This document shows positions 1-10,959 of a stretch of DNA of 64,000 nt, piece by piece (the stretch's first letter is position 1; every line of letters starts with the position of its first letter). Origin of the DNA: Polytrichum commune (lineage: Eukaryota > Streptophyta > Polytrichopsida > Polytrichales > Polytrichaceae); the NCBI GenBank assembly GCA_950295325.1, contig OX485804.1:7440001-7504000 (forward strand), written 5' to 3'. The notes under the pieces were generated by a model. It did no database searches, was not told the DNA's origin, and saw only the letters and a program-made list of their open reading frames with translations. Position numbers and translations under genes: made by a program.

Positions 1-1800
1 AACAATGGCAAGAGGGTTCATATCACTTCAAAGACAAGGAAATGACATTTACTTTCATCTCCTACAACTTTTGTATTTTGACCCTAGTTATGAAACTTGA
101 GATGATAATTATGACAATTGGATCGGATCGGTAAGTTGTTTCATTTGGTTAGTGAGTGCCAATCACGCAAAATGGTCTTCTCGAGTTTCAAAGTTGGGAG
201 TTGAACTTAGAAAATTATAAGAGGTCGAAGCGTTGGTTCTATGCCTCTTAATGTGATCATTTTCCACTAGTTGCAATCACCATCGAACTTTAGAATAATG
301 TATGTATGAATGTCCAATCTCATCATAACACATCACTTATTTGTGGTGTCCATTTTTGACTACAAGCATTTCCATATACAACTCAACCTATACATAATAA
401 TGACCACATAATAAGACCCCCTCACCTTACCTTCCCAAATCCTTAACTACACTAACATGTGCAATTAGGTCGCCCCACACTAATTATCATCAACACACAT
501 CATTTGAAAATGCACTACCACACACTACCAAAACACAATCGGCATCTTATTCTTATTATGGTTGCTACCCAAACGAGTAAAAACAAAGTTACGAGTGTTT
601 GTGATATAATTTATACTCAAGGCAATTTGCATATGTATAGAGGCGACACATTTGTGAAGGCCACCTAATCGTACACGTCAACTTAACTTTCACTACAACA
701 ATGCCTTGTAATGGGAGAGAACCAATCAATGGCTTTTATGACCTCTTACACAAAGACAAGACGACACTCACATGACTACTGCTACTACATCGACATGTGC
801 AATAATCAATAGGTTGTCTCTTTACCCATGCAACTTACCTTGGGTCAAACTCCCATCACGAAAACTTACAACACTCTTTATTCATCCCTATAACCAACTA
901 TGATATAATAGTAAGTATTGCATTTTGTAATTATGGTAATTGAATATTTAAAATATCATGGCAATGTCGATAAATTAGCGTGGACCGACCTGATTGTACA
1001 TAAAGCCAGACAAACCTCACTCGATCACATTTCTTATCAGGATAACCTGACTTTGAGTGGTACATGAATTTACATGGCTCCATAAACAATTGCCCAAAAA
1101 ACACACGTGATTGAAAAATGACTAGAGTGCACGCTCAACACACAATAACCATTCTAAGTCCAACGATCAACATACTTAAGGTGGCCTACATGACCATCGA
1201 ACAAACATGAGAGTCTTTTCATTCAATAACAAATATGTTGTTCATGCAAACTTCAAAAATTACAAGGAAAGAGTGGTTACAACCTCGATTTGGAAATGCC
1301 AACACGCTCTTCTACTGACTCAATCACGTATTTCATGTCCTTAACAAAGTGGGCTGCACTGATTATCCACCCCAATTGATGCGTGTTGCTATCTGGAGTT
1401 ACGGAGTGCATTAACATGTTACCGGGGAGCTCAATTTTTTTACGAACGAAAGTCCAATAGGTTCTTTGGACGTGATAGAACATAAACGACTTGGCTTGGT
1501 AAAATATTACATGCGATGCGTAACTCGGAAGAGTAAATCGCAATAATTGGGATAAATAGGCAGTGGAGTTGGGGAAAAAGGTAACCATTTAAGACCCAAG
1601 GTAAACCATTTAAGACCCATCATAGCAGCTTATCATGTGTACTGCTTCGGCGTTGCTGGGAAGGAGGCCTGAGTGACGTGGAAGCAAGCCAAGGGACGGT
1701 AACTTACCAGGTAAAAAATCCCTCCGAGAGGGTAATTTAAAATCGGTACAGCGGGGTAAAGTTGCAGAATTACGCAGTAATAAATTAGCATTAGTTACTA
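1..1800. other. Intergenic, AT-rich, with one repeat R1 fragment
   Basis: No recognisable gene. About 275-400 is a diverged copy of dispersed repeat R1 (cues: a pair of phrases like CCAATCTCATCATAACACAT and GGTGTCCATTTTTGACTAC, also seen near 32160, 44510 and 59995). A 103-codon minus-strand ORF at 1277-1588 has no motif I recognise and no support beyond being open. Confidence 0.6.
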
Positions 1801-1825
1801 ATTACTAAAGCAGTGGGAGGAAGGG

Positions 1826-1835
1826 GGGGGGGGGG

Positions 1836-1873
<38 letters not shown>

Positions 1874-1876
1874 AAA
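1826..1876. repeat. Poly-G plus (GA)n microsatellite
   Basis: A run of G is followed by GA repeats interrupted by GATA-like steps. It sits at the upstream edge of the GC-richer zone leading to gene 1. GA/CT tracts are common in plant core promoters and leaders, so this may mark the promoter of the AP2/ERF gene. A TATA-like GAGTATAAGA follows at about 1903. Confidence 0.75.
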
Positions 1877-1879
1877 AAG

Positions 1880-3879
1880 GCTTGTGGTGGACTCCGTCAC
1901 CGGAGTATAAGACTAAGGAGGCGGCGCTCTTAAGCCTTGCAACAGAACATACACGTTAGGCATCGCTCAAGCTTCCAATCGCTCCATCGCACTCGCACTC
2001 TCACGCACTCACTCACTCACTCACTTACAACTGCACATGCACTGTAGGCACGGGGTGGTAGCAAAGTGGTTTCGCCGCAAGCAATCGTCCTCGGATCCGC
2101 CATATTCTGGTATCACTACTGGTGTGTAAGGGTTTCAAAGTACATCTTGGTCAGTCTGCGTCCCGTGGTTTGTGATTTCGATTCTGTCGCGGTTTGTGTG
2201 TGTGGCATGTGTGTGTGGCCTCATCATCATCGCATGCACGCAGGCAGGCAGTGGCTGTTCGGGTGATCAGATTATTGGATCGGGTCTGGCGGGGGTGGTT
2301 TATTATATGTGATCCGGGGGTTTGCTCTGCGTTCCACTTTCACTCACTCACACTGCAGGCTAGGCACTCACTCTTTCAATCACTTGAGGTCTTGGACAGC
2401 AGCACGCGCGGGCTAGGCACAAGAAGAGTCAAGCGGGCTGGTCAAGAGGCTGCAAGAACGAGAGGGAGAGAGCAGGTGTAGGCTTACGCACTGGGAGCAC
2501 GAGGCTAGGCACTTGGGAACACTCACTCACATACTGACGCACTGTTGCTTCTCTTTCTTCCCCTCCATGTAGTTTAAGCTTTACAATGGTAGATAGGTGA
2601 CAGACACACAAGCACTCACGGATGTAGGCACGGTAAGACACGCACTTAAAGCACTCACATGACACACACTCACTAAGTAACTGTAGGCACGCACTCACGG
2701 AAGTCTCTCTGTCCTCGCGGAAGCTTGTTTGCAGATTGCAACGTTGTTGGAAGGAGCGTTGGATTCGTTTTGCAAGTCTGAGCCAATATCTGCTCGTTTT
2801 CCTCGGAAGTTGTTGAGAAAGAGGGAGGGAGGGGGTTTGACGCTCTGGGAGTCTTTCTGTGCACGCACCCACGTGTAGGGTAGGCACTTACTGCATCACT
2901 CGGTTCTGGTTCGTCCTCTGTAGGTAGTTTACGGACACACGCATCACACGGACACAAGGCCCAGGGGTGAAGAGTTCGGAGCTCGTCTGTTTCTTCCCTG
3001 CGTCTACTGACTTAGGCACGTTAGTGCACTTGTCACACTGTTATTGACAGGCACCTGCGCACTTTCTGGTGGAATACCATCTCTCCACAGCCGCTACTTG
3101 GCTGCTCGCTAGTCGTCATACAGGCATTTCGGATGCACTTCTGAAAGTTAGTTGTATATTCTAAGCTCCTGTACTTTTTTCACACTATCGTGTCCTTTCG
3201 GCGCTTTCTTTCTTGTAGATCGATCTCTTTCTGCCGCCAGTTTCCCCGTCTTTGTGGCCTTTTTAAATCATTCCACTTAGACACCGCACCGCCGCAGTCG
3301 TGGCGATAGTTGTCAGGGTCATTTTTGAGTACCCTGCACTTGTGCAGGATCCGTCTGGCTGTAGTTTTTGACCTATCCGTTTTGGTTTATCTTCCCTTTT
3401 ATTTTGATATCTGTAGTGGATAGTTTTCTATCGAAGACTGAACCACGGTTTTGGTTCACAACTGGTGCTTTCTGTTGTTCATGTGGTTTCCACTTTCCTA
3501 CCGTTAGTGGATATATCTACCACCTTGTTCTCCTCCCGAGAACTTGTGGTATTGGTGACTTCTTCTGGCTTCATTCTGCAGTCAGAATCATCAAATTTGA
3601 AACACATGATATCTCAACAGTGAGAAGATTACGACCATTTCCCCACAGGTTTCTGTGTAATAAGTTCTTGTTTGCCGGTTTGGAGTGTTCGTCTACGCTC
3701 TGTACATACAAGCATCTCTTTTTCCCCCTGGTTTGTTCTTCTCAGGAGCGAGAAGTGTACGATTATTTGAAGTGTTCCGTTACCTTTTGACGACCAAGGC
3801 ATCTGCAACGTGACTTAGACCTTTTCAGAAGAATCGACAGGCAGTTTCTGATAGTGCAGCCGAGCTGAATTTCACGCAC
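1880..3879 (+). promoter_or_regulatory. Putative promoter and long 5' leader of the AP2/ERF gene
   Basis: A GC-richer, low-repeat zone leads into the start codon at 3880. Seen: eight exact TAGGCAC heptamers (starting 2045, 2361, 2414, 2506, 2625, 2684, 2881, 3013), many CACTCAC words, and a pyrimidine-rich 3' splice-site candidate ending at 3745. A donor-like GGTAAGA at 2632 could pair with it to form a leader intron. An upstream ORF of 140 codons (3368-3790) ends 89 bases before the main ATG; it would lie mostly in that intron. The leader assignment is inferred from position and composition only. Confidence 0.45.
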
Positions 3880-5776
3880 ATGGCAGCTGTAGCCAAAAAT
3901 TATCACATGATGACAGGATATGGTACTGGTGTAGCTTGTAGAGATATATATCATGGAAGTGGTTTAGTTGACACAGGTGGAATAGTAGGTGGGTGTAGTA
4001 TTAGCGGAAGAAGTGAATGTGTCAATAATATTACTCCCATTGGTTCTCAAGATTTATATCCAGTAGTGGGCGAATCATCATGGCGAGAATCATCAAGTTT
4101 AGGTGGTGGTGGTGGTGGTGGTGGTGCTTCTTTAGTAGGGAACTTATCTGTCTTATCTTCATCAGTAGGCTCCCCAGCCTGCCATGAATCAATTCTTCGG
4201 GAGAAGCAAAGATTAGCTATTCTATTTGAATCATCAGAATCTGTAGAGAGCTGTGTAGAACATAGTCCATCCGAGCATGTCTTATATCAAACACCAAGCC
4301 CAGTTTTAATTTCGCAACAATATTCTCCCCAGTCGTATGCCGGGTCGCAGGGACATGCGACGAGTGCATATTACTCAGGAGAGCCACAGTATGTTCTTGT
4401 GGAAGCACCCGCTGGGCCTTACGAGGCGACTAGCTTGGGTTTTGTGTCGTCTGCTCTACAAGTCACACCTCCACAGCTTCTGCAGTCTGACTTCACCCAT
4501 TCCCCTCAACCATTGAACTTCAACCAGCAGCTGCCACAAGTCAATCCTCATCTCCTGCAATTGCAACTGCAGTATCAAGCGCAGCAGCAACAGCAGGAGT
4601 CGGATCTTCTTAGCCAACCGCGGGCTTCATGGAGCTCCGCTATAGATCTAGGGCCGCGTCCTCAAGCTATGAAAAAGACATCAGCACAAGACAAACGTCT
4701 TGGCGTTCCTAGACAGACCAAACTCTACAGAGGAGTTCGGCAGCGTCACTGGGGCAAATGGGTCGCGGAGATTCGACTTCCACGGAATCGAACGCGACTG
4801 TGGCTAGGAACTTTTGATACTGCCGAAGAAGCTGCAATGGCGTATGATACGGGTACGTACGAAAATATAGAGCTTGGCCTTGTCTCGTTTTCGTCGAGTC
4901 TTCTGTGCGTCTGAGAATTGATATCTTAAAAGCTGCCAATGTTTTGTGTTATTTTTCGGTTCGCTTACACCGAGTGTGTTGTACCTTTGGAGCTCCTTTC
5001 TCAAATTGGCTACCGATTCTGCTGGTTTTGCAGCGGCTTACAAACTGAGGGGAGACTATGCACGTCTCAATTTCCCTCACCGGCGACATGCTGACCAAGG
5101 TGCGTCATCAGGCGGGGCGAGTGCCGATCCAGGCCAATGGTCAAGCAACGGATCTGGCGACTCAGGCGTTACATCGGCTTCACCGAAAGGGATTCCCATA
5201 TCCTCAACTTTGGAGACCAAGCTACAGGAAATAGCTTACCAGAAGGATTTACAGGCGAAGATGGAGGGCGAGAAAAAAAATCACCCTCTTTCAGAGCCCA
5301 GTCAATACAAACCTGGTTTGCGTAACTCCAAGCAGCAGACATCCACAAGTGAGCAGACAACGCTCAAGAGGTCCGAGAGTCCCTGTTCGACGAATGCAGG
5401 TGTTGCTAACCACCTTCTTTTTAGACAAGGTGGTGACAGTTCGTCACCCAGTCTCTGCCACAGCCCACCTTCATCATCATCAAGCGACGAGTCCAGGTGT
5501 GTAAGCTCGCCCGGTTCAGGCTCCAGCGACGACAACGGCGAAAACAATAAAGGTTCCAGCATCCACGATACGCGGTTTGATATCGACAGTCTTCTCTGCG
5601 TCCCCAATAACTCTGAGGTGGACATGTCTTGGGATGTACTTTGTTTGAATGATACACCCGAGACCACATCAAGTGCTGCTAGTGTAGGAGTAGTTAGAAA
5701 GCAGCAAGCTCACTCTATGTCATCAGCCACATTATCGCCTCCGCAAGTATTTAGAGTCTGGCGGCAGTGTGAGTAG
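3880..5776 (+). CDS. AP2/ERF transcription factor, DREB A-6 / RAP2.4-like (2 exons)
   Basis: Sequence-specific DNA-binding activator or repressor expected in the nucleus. Proposed exons are 3880-4852 and 5034-5776, giving about 571 residues. The AP2 domain spans residues ~282-339, starting [19 protein letters not shown] and ending GDYARLNFP; the Val (295) and Leu (300) at the DREB/ERF-discriminating positions are typical of subgroup A-6. Further A-6 hallmarks: [10 protein letters not shown] (257-266) before the domain, like the family LGPKPxPMK; a SVDAKLxAI-like [13 protein letters not shown] (~383-395); and EVDMSWDVL (519-527), resembling the family EIDWDxI end. The N-terminal half is Gly-, Ser- and Gln-rich, with a Gly run encoded by a GGT microsatellite near 4101-4127. 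The start ATG is in good context (CACATGGC). Related angiosperm genes respond to light, drought and wounding; that is family knowledge only. The A-6 placement is strong, the exact C-terminus less so. Confidence 0.9.
4853..5033 (+). other. Intron inside the AP2-domain coding sequence
   Basis: The donor is GTACGT and the acceptor follows TTTTG as CAG. It splits an Ala codon after its first base. Splicing joins ...AMAYDT to [15 protein letters not shown], restoring the canonical AP2 helix and C-terminal strand. If retained, translation would stop at 4914 and lose the last part of the domain. Confidence 0.9.
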
Positions 5777-5939
5777 GTAAACGATGGCGAAGGGTTGCCC
5801 GGCTTGAAGAAACTGGTCACTGCCACTGTATGTAGTTGCGTAGTTCGAAGGCTTGACACCACCTGAATGATGGTATATTACTGTAACATCATCATCCAGC
5901 TTTAGGTACGTAGTAGTGCTACACATCAATTAGTGATCT

Positions 5940-6305
5940 CACAGACGTCGCGCATTTTTGGTCGGCCCTGGAGACGACTAGGAGAAATGTCACAGGACGT
6001 CACGCATTTTTGGTTGGCCCTGGAGACGACTAGGAGAAACGTCACAGGACGTCACGCATTTTTGGTTGGCCCCTGGAGACGACTAGGAGAAACGTCACAG
6101 GACGTCACGCATTTTTGGTTGGCCCCTGGAGACAGCTAGGAGAGATGTCGCAGACGTCGCGAATTTTTGGTCGACCCTGGAGACATGGACAATCTCACAT
6201 GAAGCCGCAAGTTTTTGGGTCGGCAATTGGAGATTACATTAGACTGCAGATTAGAAGAATGTCACATGACGTCGCGAGTTTTTGGGTCGACAATGGAGAC
6301 TAGAG
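5940..6305 (+). repeat. 52-bp tandem array carrying GACGTC sites
   Basis: Seven units start near 5944, 5996, 6048, 6101, 6153, 6201 and 6268. Spacing is 52-53 bp for the first five; the last two are diverged. Six of the seven units keep the palindrome GACGTC, followed by (G/A)CG-ATTTTTGG-like sequence and a CCTGGAGAC box. GACGTC contains the ACGT core bound by plant bZIP proteins (C-box). The array lies just 3' of the AP2/ERF stop codon or inside its last intron, depending on the gene model. Confidence 0.9.
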
Positions 6306-6597
6306 TAGATTAGAGAGTCCACCGCTCGTCTTTTATCAACAAGAGTGGGTGGTCTAAAGTCAAGCCTTTTTAGCTCCGCAGTTGCTACATAGATGGTGGG
6401 GATCAGTGGATCGGCAGCCGGCGCCTTTCCCACTCGTTCCATGTACATTTCAGCTTGTACAAATTTTGCAGTTTGCGGGATTTGTTGGGTTCAGCACACA
6501 CAGGAGGAAGTTTTTCCTCCGCTTAACGAGCTACTTCAGATGAACTTGTCACGCCGAATTCACTCTGGCACATTTTAGGCTCCTCTGGAGCTGTCAG

Positions 6598-6882
6598 ATG
6601 GGAATTGGAGGTGTGTTGCATCAACTCCATGTCGACATGGAAGCAAGCGATCTTCGTCAGGAAGATCAAATAGGAGGATACGAGGAGGTTGGCGCTTTAG
6701 CGGATGTACTTCGTCGCCAATTTGCTGCGGATTTCGAGTCGTCTTCCTTCAAGTTAGCTACGGTCAGCGGATCCAACCTCTGCCCATCCAAGGACGACAT
6801 CGAATTCGACATCAGTTTTAACTTCCTCAACATTCATCAGCAGCAAGGTGTTTTCTGGTTTCTCGATAGCCAGGAATTTTGA
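6598..6882 (+). CDS. Possible third exon of the AP2/ERF gene, or a small separate ORF
   Basis: An open frame of 94 codons with acidic, coding-like composition (for example DMEASDLRQEDQIGG and DDIEFDISFNF). It can be joined in frame to exon 2 in two ways: donor at 5747 (CAA|GTATTT) to acceptor before 6598 (CTGTCAG|ATG), phase 0; or donor at 5767 to acceptor before 6579 (TTTTAG|GC). Either join would skip the stop at 5776 and place the GACGTC array in an intron. Against this, exon 2 already contains the EIDWD-like end motif and its own stop. A further donor (CAAG|GTGTTT) lies near 6847. Transcript data would decide. Confidence 0.35.
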   Translation: MGIGGVLHQLHVDMEASDLRQEDQIGGYEEVGALADVLRRQFAADFESSSFKLATVSGSNLCPSKDDIEFDISFNFLNIHQQQGVFWFLDSQEF

Positions 6883-8055
6883 CACCGCAAGGATCTACGC
6901 TGTGGCTCAAAGCACGATTTTTTGCTATGTTTAGTTTAGAAAATGTGAAGCAAAAGCGCAGGAGGTTTTTGTGCTTGCTTGTTCGCTCTTTTTTGTGTTT
7001 GCACAGATTTTGCTCCGACAGGTTGTGCACCCACATGGTTACCAGTGTTGGTCAGCAAAACCCTCAGCCGAGCTTGCAACCTCAAATGGTCGCGACTTTG
7101 AGGTTGCAGTTCGGTATGTGAGAGTTTGGCCATATCTTTACCTCGTGGTCGCCAGCTTGTTGGACCTACATAGGTGTGTTGTGATCATACTCCACGGAGC
7201 TCCCTGATCATTTACATAAAGTATGCAATTTCTGTTTCAATCTCCGTTCGCAAAATTTTATGCAATTTCCATCTGAATGATTACGAATGAAACGAGTTTG
7301 CGAGATAGCTGTGCACATGCACGATTTTGCCTCGTGCAGAAGGAAGGCAGAAACTAACACTGCGTAACCAGGGTGTGTATTCGAAGCCTCCAGAATTTAC
7401 AACTTTGGGACAAACCTCATGTGAATTTTAGGTTCAATGTGAGATCCTGGTAGATATTTGTTTAGTCAAACACTTCTGGCATAAATTTATTGCAGACCGC
7501 ATGTAAAGAGTACTTTTACCCTTGTTTACTCTTGAAAGACACCTTCACGTCTGCTCTCCGCTAAATTTAAGCGCGTCCATAGACAACCTGCTTCATGTTG
7601 TCTGCTTCGCACACGATTCACGCGGTTGAACGACGATGGTGGTTTTCACGCACCCGTGATCCTTCAGAGATGCTTCTGTGGTGGGTAGATGACAGTGAGC
7701 TAAACTGGGATCGATGAATCTGTGGACTATTATTATGATTGTTTTTCTTGTTTTCTGGTGTCTTGGGTGCTCCATTATTGCTCGTGAGAGGATGAGGTTG
7801 GAGGAGTTAGCGTCTCCGCCATTCAAAGGGCATATGCTTTTGGCCTTTCCCTCATTAGCCAGCTGCTCTGCCCTTTCCTGTAACACGATGTCCACGGGAT
7901 CTGTGTGTACCCCTCCACACACTAAATAAAGCTCCCCACTGCTCCAGGAACCTTCTGCATGCAGACAATAATAAATAAGCCCCTTGAATATACTACCAAC
8001 TTATTATTATATTCACCTTCCCAACAAGAAGCGGCGCCAAAAGTACAGTCCTCCT
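6883..8055. other. Probable 3' flank of gene 1, no clear gene
   Basis: Composition is still mixed and not repeat-like. AATAAA-type polyadenylation signals occur at about 7924 and 7969. Short ORFs (6971-7207 and 7714-7929 on plus, 7593-7922 on minus) have no recognised domain. Possible downstream exons or untranslated sequence of gene 1 cannot be excluded. Confidence 0.4.
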
Positions 8056-8059
8056 GTGC

Positions 8060-8290
8060 CTATTTGGACATCATCGGGTCAAAATGCGAGTGTTTCCAAC
8101 TCCAGCTGGTGACATGTTGCGATCCTTTGGTTTTCCTTCATTAATTTGACGCATACTCTATGAAAGCCTCTAAAAACGGTGGGTAATTTTCCTGACGTTT
8201 TTTTTGACGTCCTCTGGCGATTTCTCAACAAACTCAACCAGTCTATCTACAATTAGCAAACGGTTCTCCCCGTCTATTGGTAGTGTGATT
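8060..8290 (+). repeat. Dispersed repeat R5 copy
   Basis: Shares a diverged phrase order with 28960-29190: a segment around ACATGTTGCGATC, then TTTCTCAACAAACTCAACC and GGTTCTCCC. Reverse-orientation relatives are at about 40760-41000, 43650-43890 and 59136-59376. No coding capacity is visible. Confidence 0.6.
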
Positions 8291-8294
8291 CTCA

Positions 8295-8960
8295 CCTAAA
8301 AACTCATTCCAAGGTGCGTATACACTAAACCAGCACCATGCACATTCAAAGGCCTTCAAATGTATGGAATTGGTACATACTGCTCTCAAATGCATGAATG
8401 GATATGTGACATGATGGTGATTTTGGGTATGTTTATATTTACTGAGAAACTCATTCTCAGTTACGTGTACCCAAACCCAACTATAGTTTAGCCCATGGCC
8501 ACACATTTGGGACGTTTCTAATGTATGGTTGTGATCCCTACAAACTGCCCTCAAATGTATGCTTAGAGTACATGATGTTAGTTTCATCTTATGCGTTGAT
8601 TTTGGGTATGCCTGCTTTATTGAAAGTGTTATTCTAAGGTATGTATATGCAAAAGTATGATGGTGGTACACAATACTCTCACATATATGACTATGGTACA
8701 CAATATTGGTTGCAGGTCAGGTGTTGGGTATGGGGTATGCCTTGCTTGTAGGAAACCTCATTTCAAGGTATGTGTAACTTCAAAAATTAAAAAAATTATG
8801 TACCACAATCACACATGTGGGAGCCTCAAATGTATGATTATGGCGGTGCACATGGTTCCGAAATGAGAAACTATCATACATGATGTTGGTTTCATGTTAT
8901 GTGTTGGTGTTGGGGTATGCCTAGCTTATTGAAGAATCATGCGAGGATATAGTCCACGAG
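8295..8960 (+). repeat. Degenerate tandem repeat, units of ~130-180 bp
   Basis: Four to five diverged units each contain an (A)CTCATT(C/T)CAAGGTRYGTRTA-like box (about 8301, 8448, 8627, 8755), a CTCAAATGTATG box, and a TTTTGGGTATG or GGGGTATGCC box (about 8420, 8598, 8733, 8910). Old tandem amplification with no coding content. Confidence 0.65.
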
Positions 8961-8999
8961 AAAAAATATCATACACTTAGATGGTGGAGACGGAGTCTT

Positions 9000-10950
9000 T
9001 TGTGGCTAGGACCTCTCAAACTTCACCACAAGTTTGTTTATACACCCGATTTGGCCCCGGAATTAGTATGAGTGAATCCCGAACGGGTCTAGTGAGATCG
9101 AGTTGGGGTGAATCGACCACAAACTTGTAAGGGCCAAGTTCTACTCGGACCCCAACATACGATGGTTTGCCGTGATGCATCCCAAGCCCCGTTTTCGTCT
9201 CATTTTCTTGTTACGGCCACTTCTTCTTCTTCTTCTTATTTGTTGTTGTTGTTGTGGTGTGTACGCACGAATATAAAGGTCCCCAACACACCATGTATCG
9301 CACTCGTGTATTGGGTGGCTTCAAATGCACGAGGTGGGTACATTATGAGGATCGAGTTTTAGGTCATGGGTTGGTTTCCGGGTATACCCTACTACCTAGA
9401 AACCATACTCGGAAAGGCCGCATGAAAAGATTGCGGCTCACGATCTCCTAATATTCCACCACCCTCATGCCCACCCCTTTATTGGCTGAGTGTATAAACG
9501 CCTCTGTAGCGTCGTAGAAGGGATCCGCTCCCCAGCTCCCCTGGCCCACCCTAGCTGATGTGTTTCTTTGGATTTGTCGCGTGCTTTTGTTCATGCTATG
9601 GATGGCGAATTTTGCAGGCAAAAAATACTAGCAAGTAATGCGAGGGGGCGGCCACGTTTCATTTGCAAATGGAGGCTTGTTTCGGGCACTCGTTTTGGGC
9701 AAGGGTGAGCATTGGGGTGATGAGGTGAGGTGGTGTTATAGGCTCCTGACTGTGTGCCATTTGACGTAACTGGACCCGATCAAACCCTGGATCCGACGTA
9801 TCCATGGAATTTGTATGCGTATTTGCAGGAGATCATCCAGGGCGTGTGGGAGTTTGGGCCATGGAACTCCCCCAAATGCCACTTTCAAGAGATAAGAGCC
9901 GAAAGCCAAAGGTCATTAGGTCGAGTCCTCGAGTTACTTTACTAAAACTGGGCGGGCTGGCTTGCCTGCCAAGCAAAATGGCGACCAAGAAATCGCAGTG
10001 TCGTTTCCTACCCACAGTCCCATGTGTGGAGGAGAAAAAGTAAAAAAAAATAAAAAAATCACGAGCTCCCGAGAATCGGAGAAACATTCGGCCCCTCGGG
10101 TTGACCGGAACCTTGTTGGAATTGTATTAGGGCATCGACCAATGGATGGAATCCATCCATTCTTCATCTGTCATCCCACGCCACGCGGACATAGGTATTG
10201 GATGGCATATTGGGTTTGGTCATCCAAGTGGATGGAGATCACATTCCAACAACTCCCTTAAGGTAGATATACAGAAAATGGCGACAATGGCTGATTTGAC
10301 CAGAAAGAGTGGTGTGAAACTTGTGCAATCTTTTGTTAGAGATGGGGGTAGAGGAAAGGATGAGGAATGCAAGTTGTTTCATGGTTTTATTCTATGTAAA
10401 TACTTAGTTACTTTTTTCTTTTTTCCCCCCCAAAGAGGCGAGTAAGTCAAACCCCCTACTTGTATAGTAGAGTCTCCCTGATTTGAGCATCAAAAAGTTC
10501 TACTTTGATATGAATGCGCACAAAACGGTTAACTCAATGGCACCTAAAAGTGATTGTAGGTGGTGTGAAGCATCACCTATCCAGTCAACCACTGCATCCC
10601 ACCTATCACTGCATCTTTTTGGGGCCATCGTTTTTACCATTAGCCAATTTGGGTCCCCACAAGAATCATCTACCCTTAGTCTAGTGCACCAGTAGTGGTC
10701 ATTCACTGTTTTCGGTTTTTCTACCTTATGTTTTTTTAAGTCCACTCAAAGAGCGTTTCATTCGTAGCGCTCATCTTCTAAGAACTTGTTGATGTTTTGC
10801 TTCCTCATTAGACATCATGGGGCGTCGAATATAACCTGTAGTGCATGGCCTTCATGAGATGATCAATGCTACATGTGGTATTATACATTGCTCCCAGCGT
10901 ACAATGTCGCATATATCCGATCTTTCATTCAAGTGCAGAAGGGTTTAATA
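9000..10950. other. Intergenic; repeat R4 fragment and simple repeats
   Basis: About 9090-9300 resembles repeat R4 (GAATCGACCACAAACTTG, then a TCTACTCGGACC-like stretch), with relatives at 17160-17300, 45275-45400 and reversed at 54300-54420. A (TTC)n/(TTG)n run is at 9221-9254. No convincing gene is seen; the short ORFs lack domains. Confidence 0.5.
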
Positions 10951-10959
10951 TCACTTGTC

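Noticed and set aside
1277-1588. 103-codon minus-strand ORF as a gene
   Set aside because: No motif recognised, no splice or promoter context; left as unassigned intergenic sequence.
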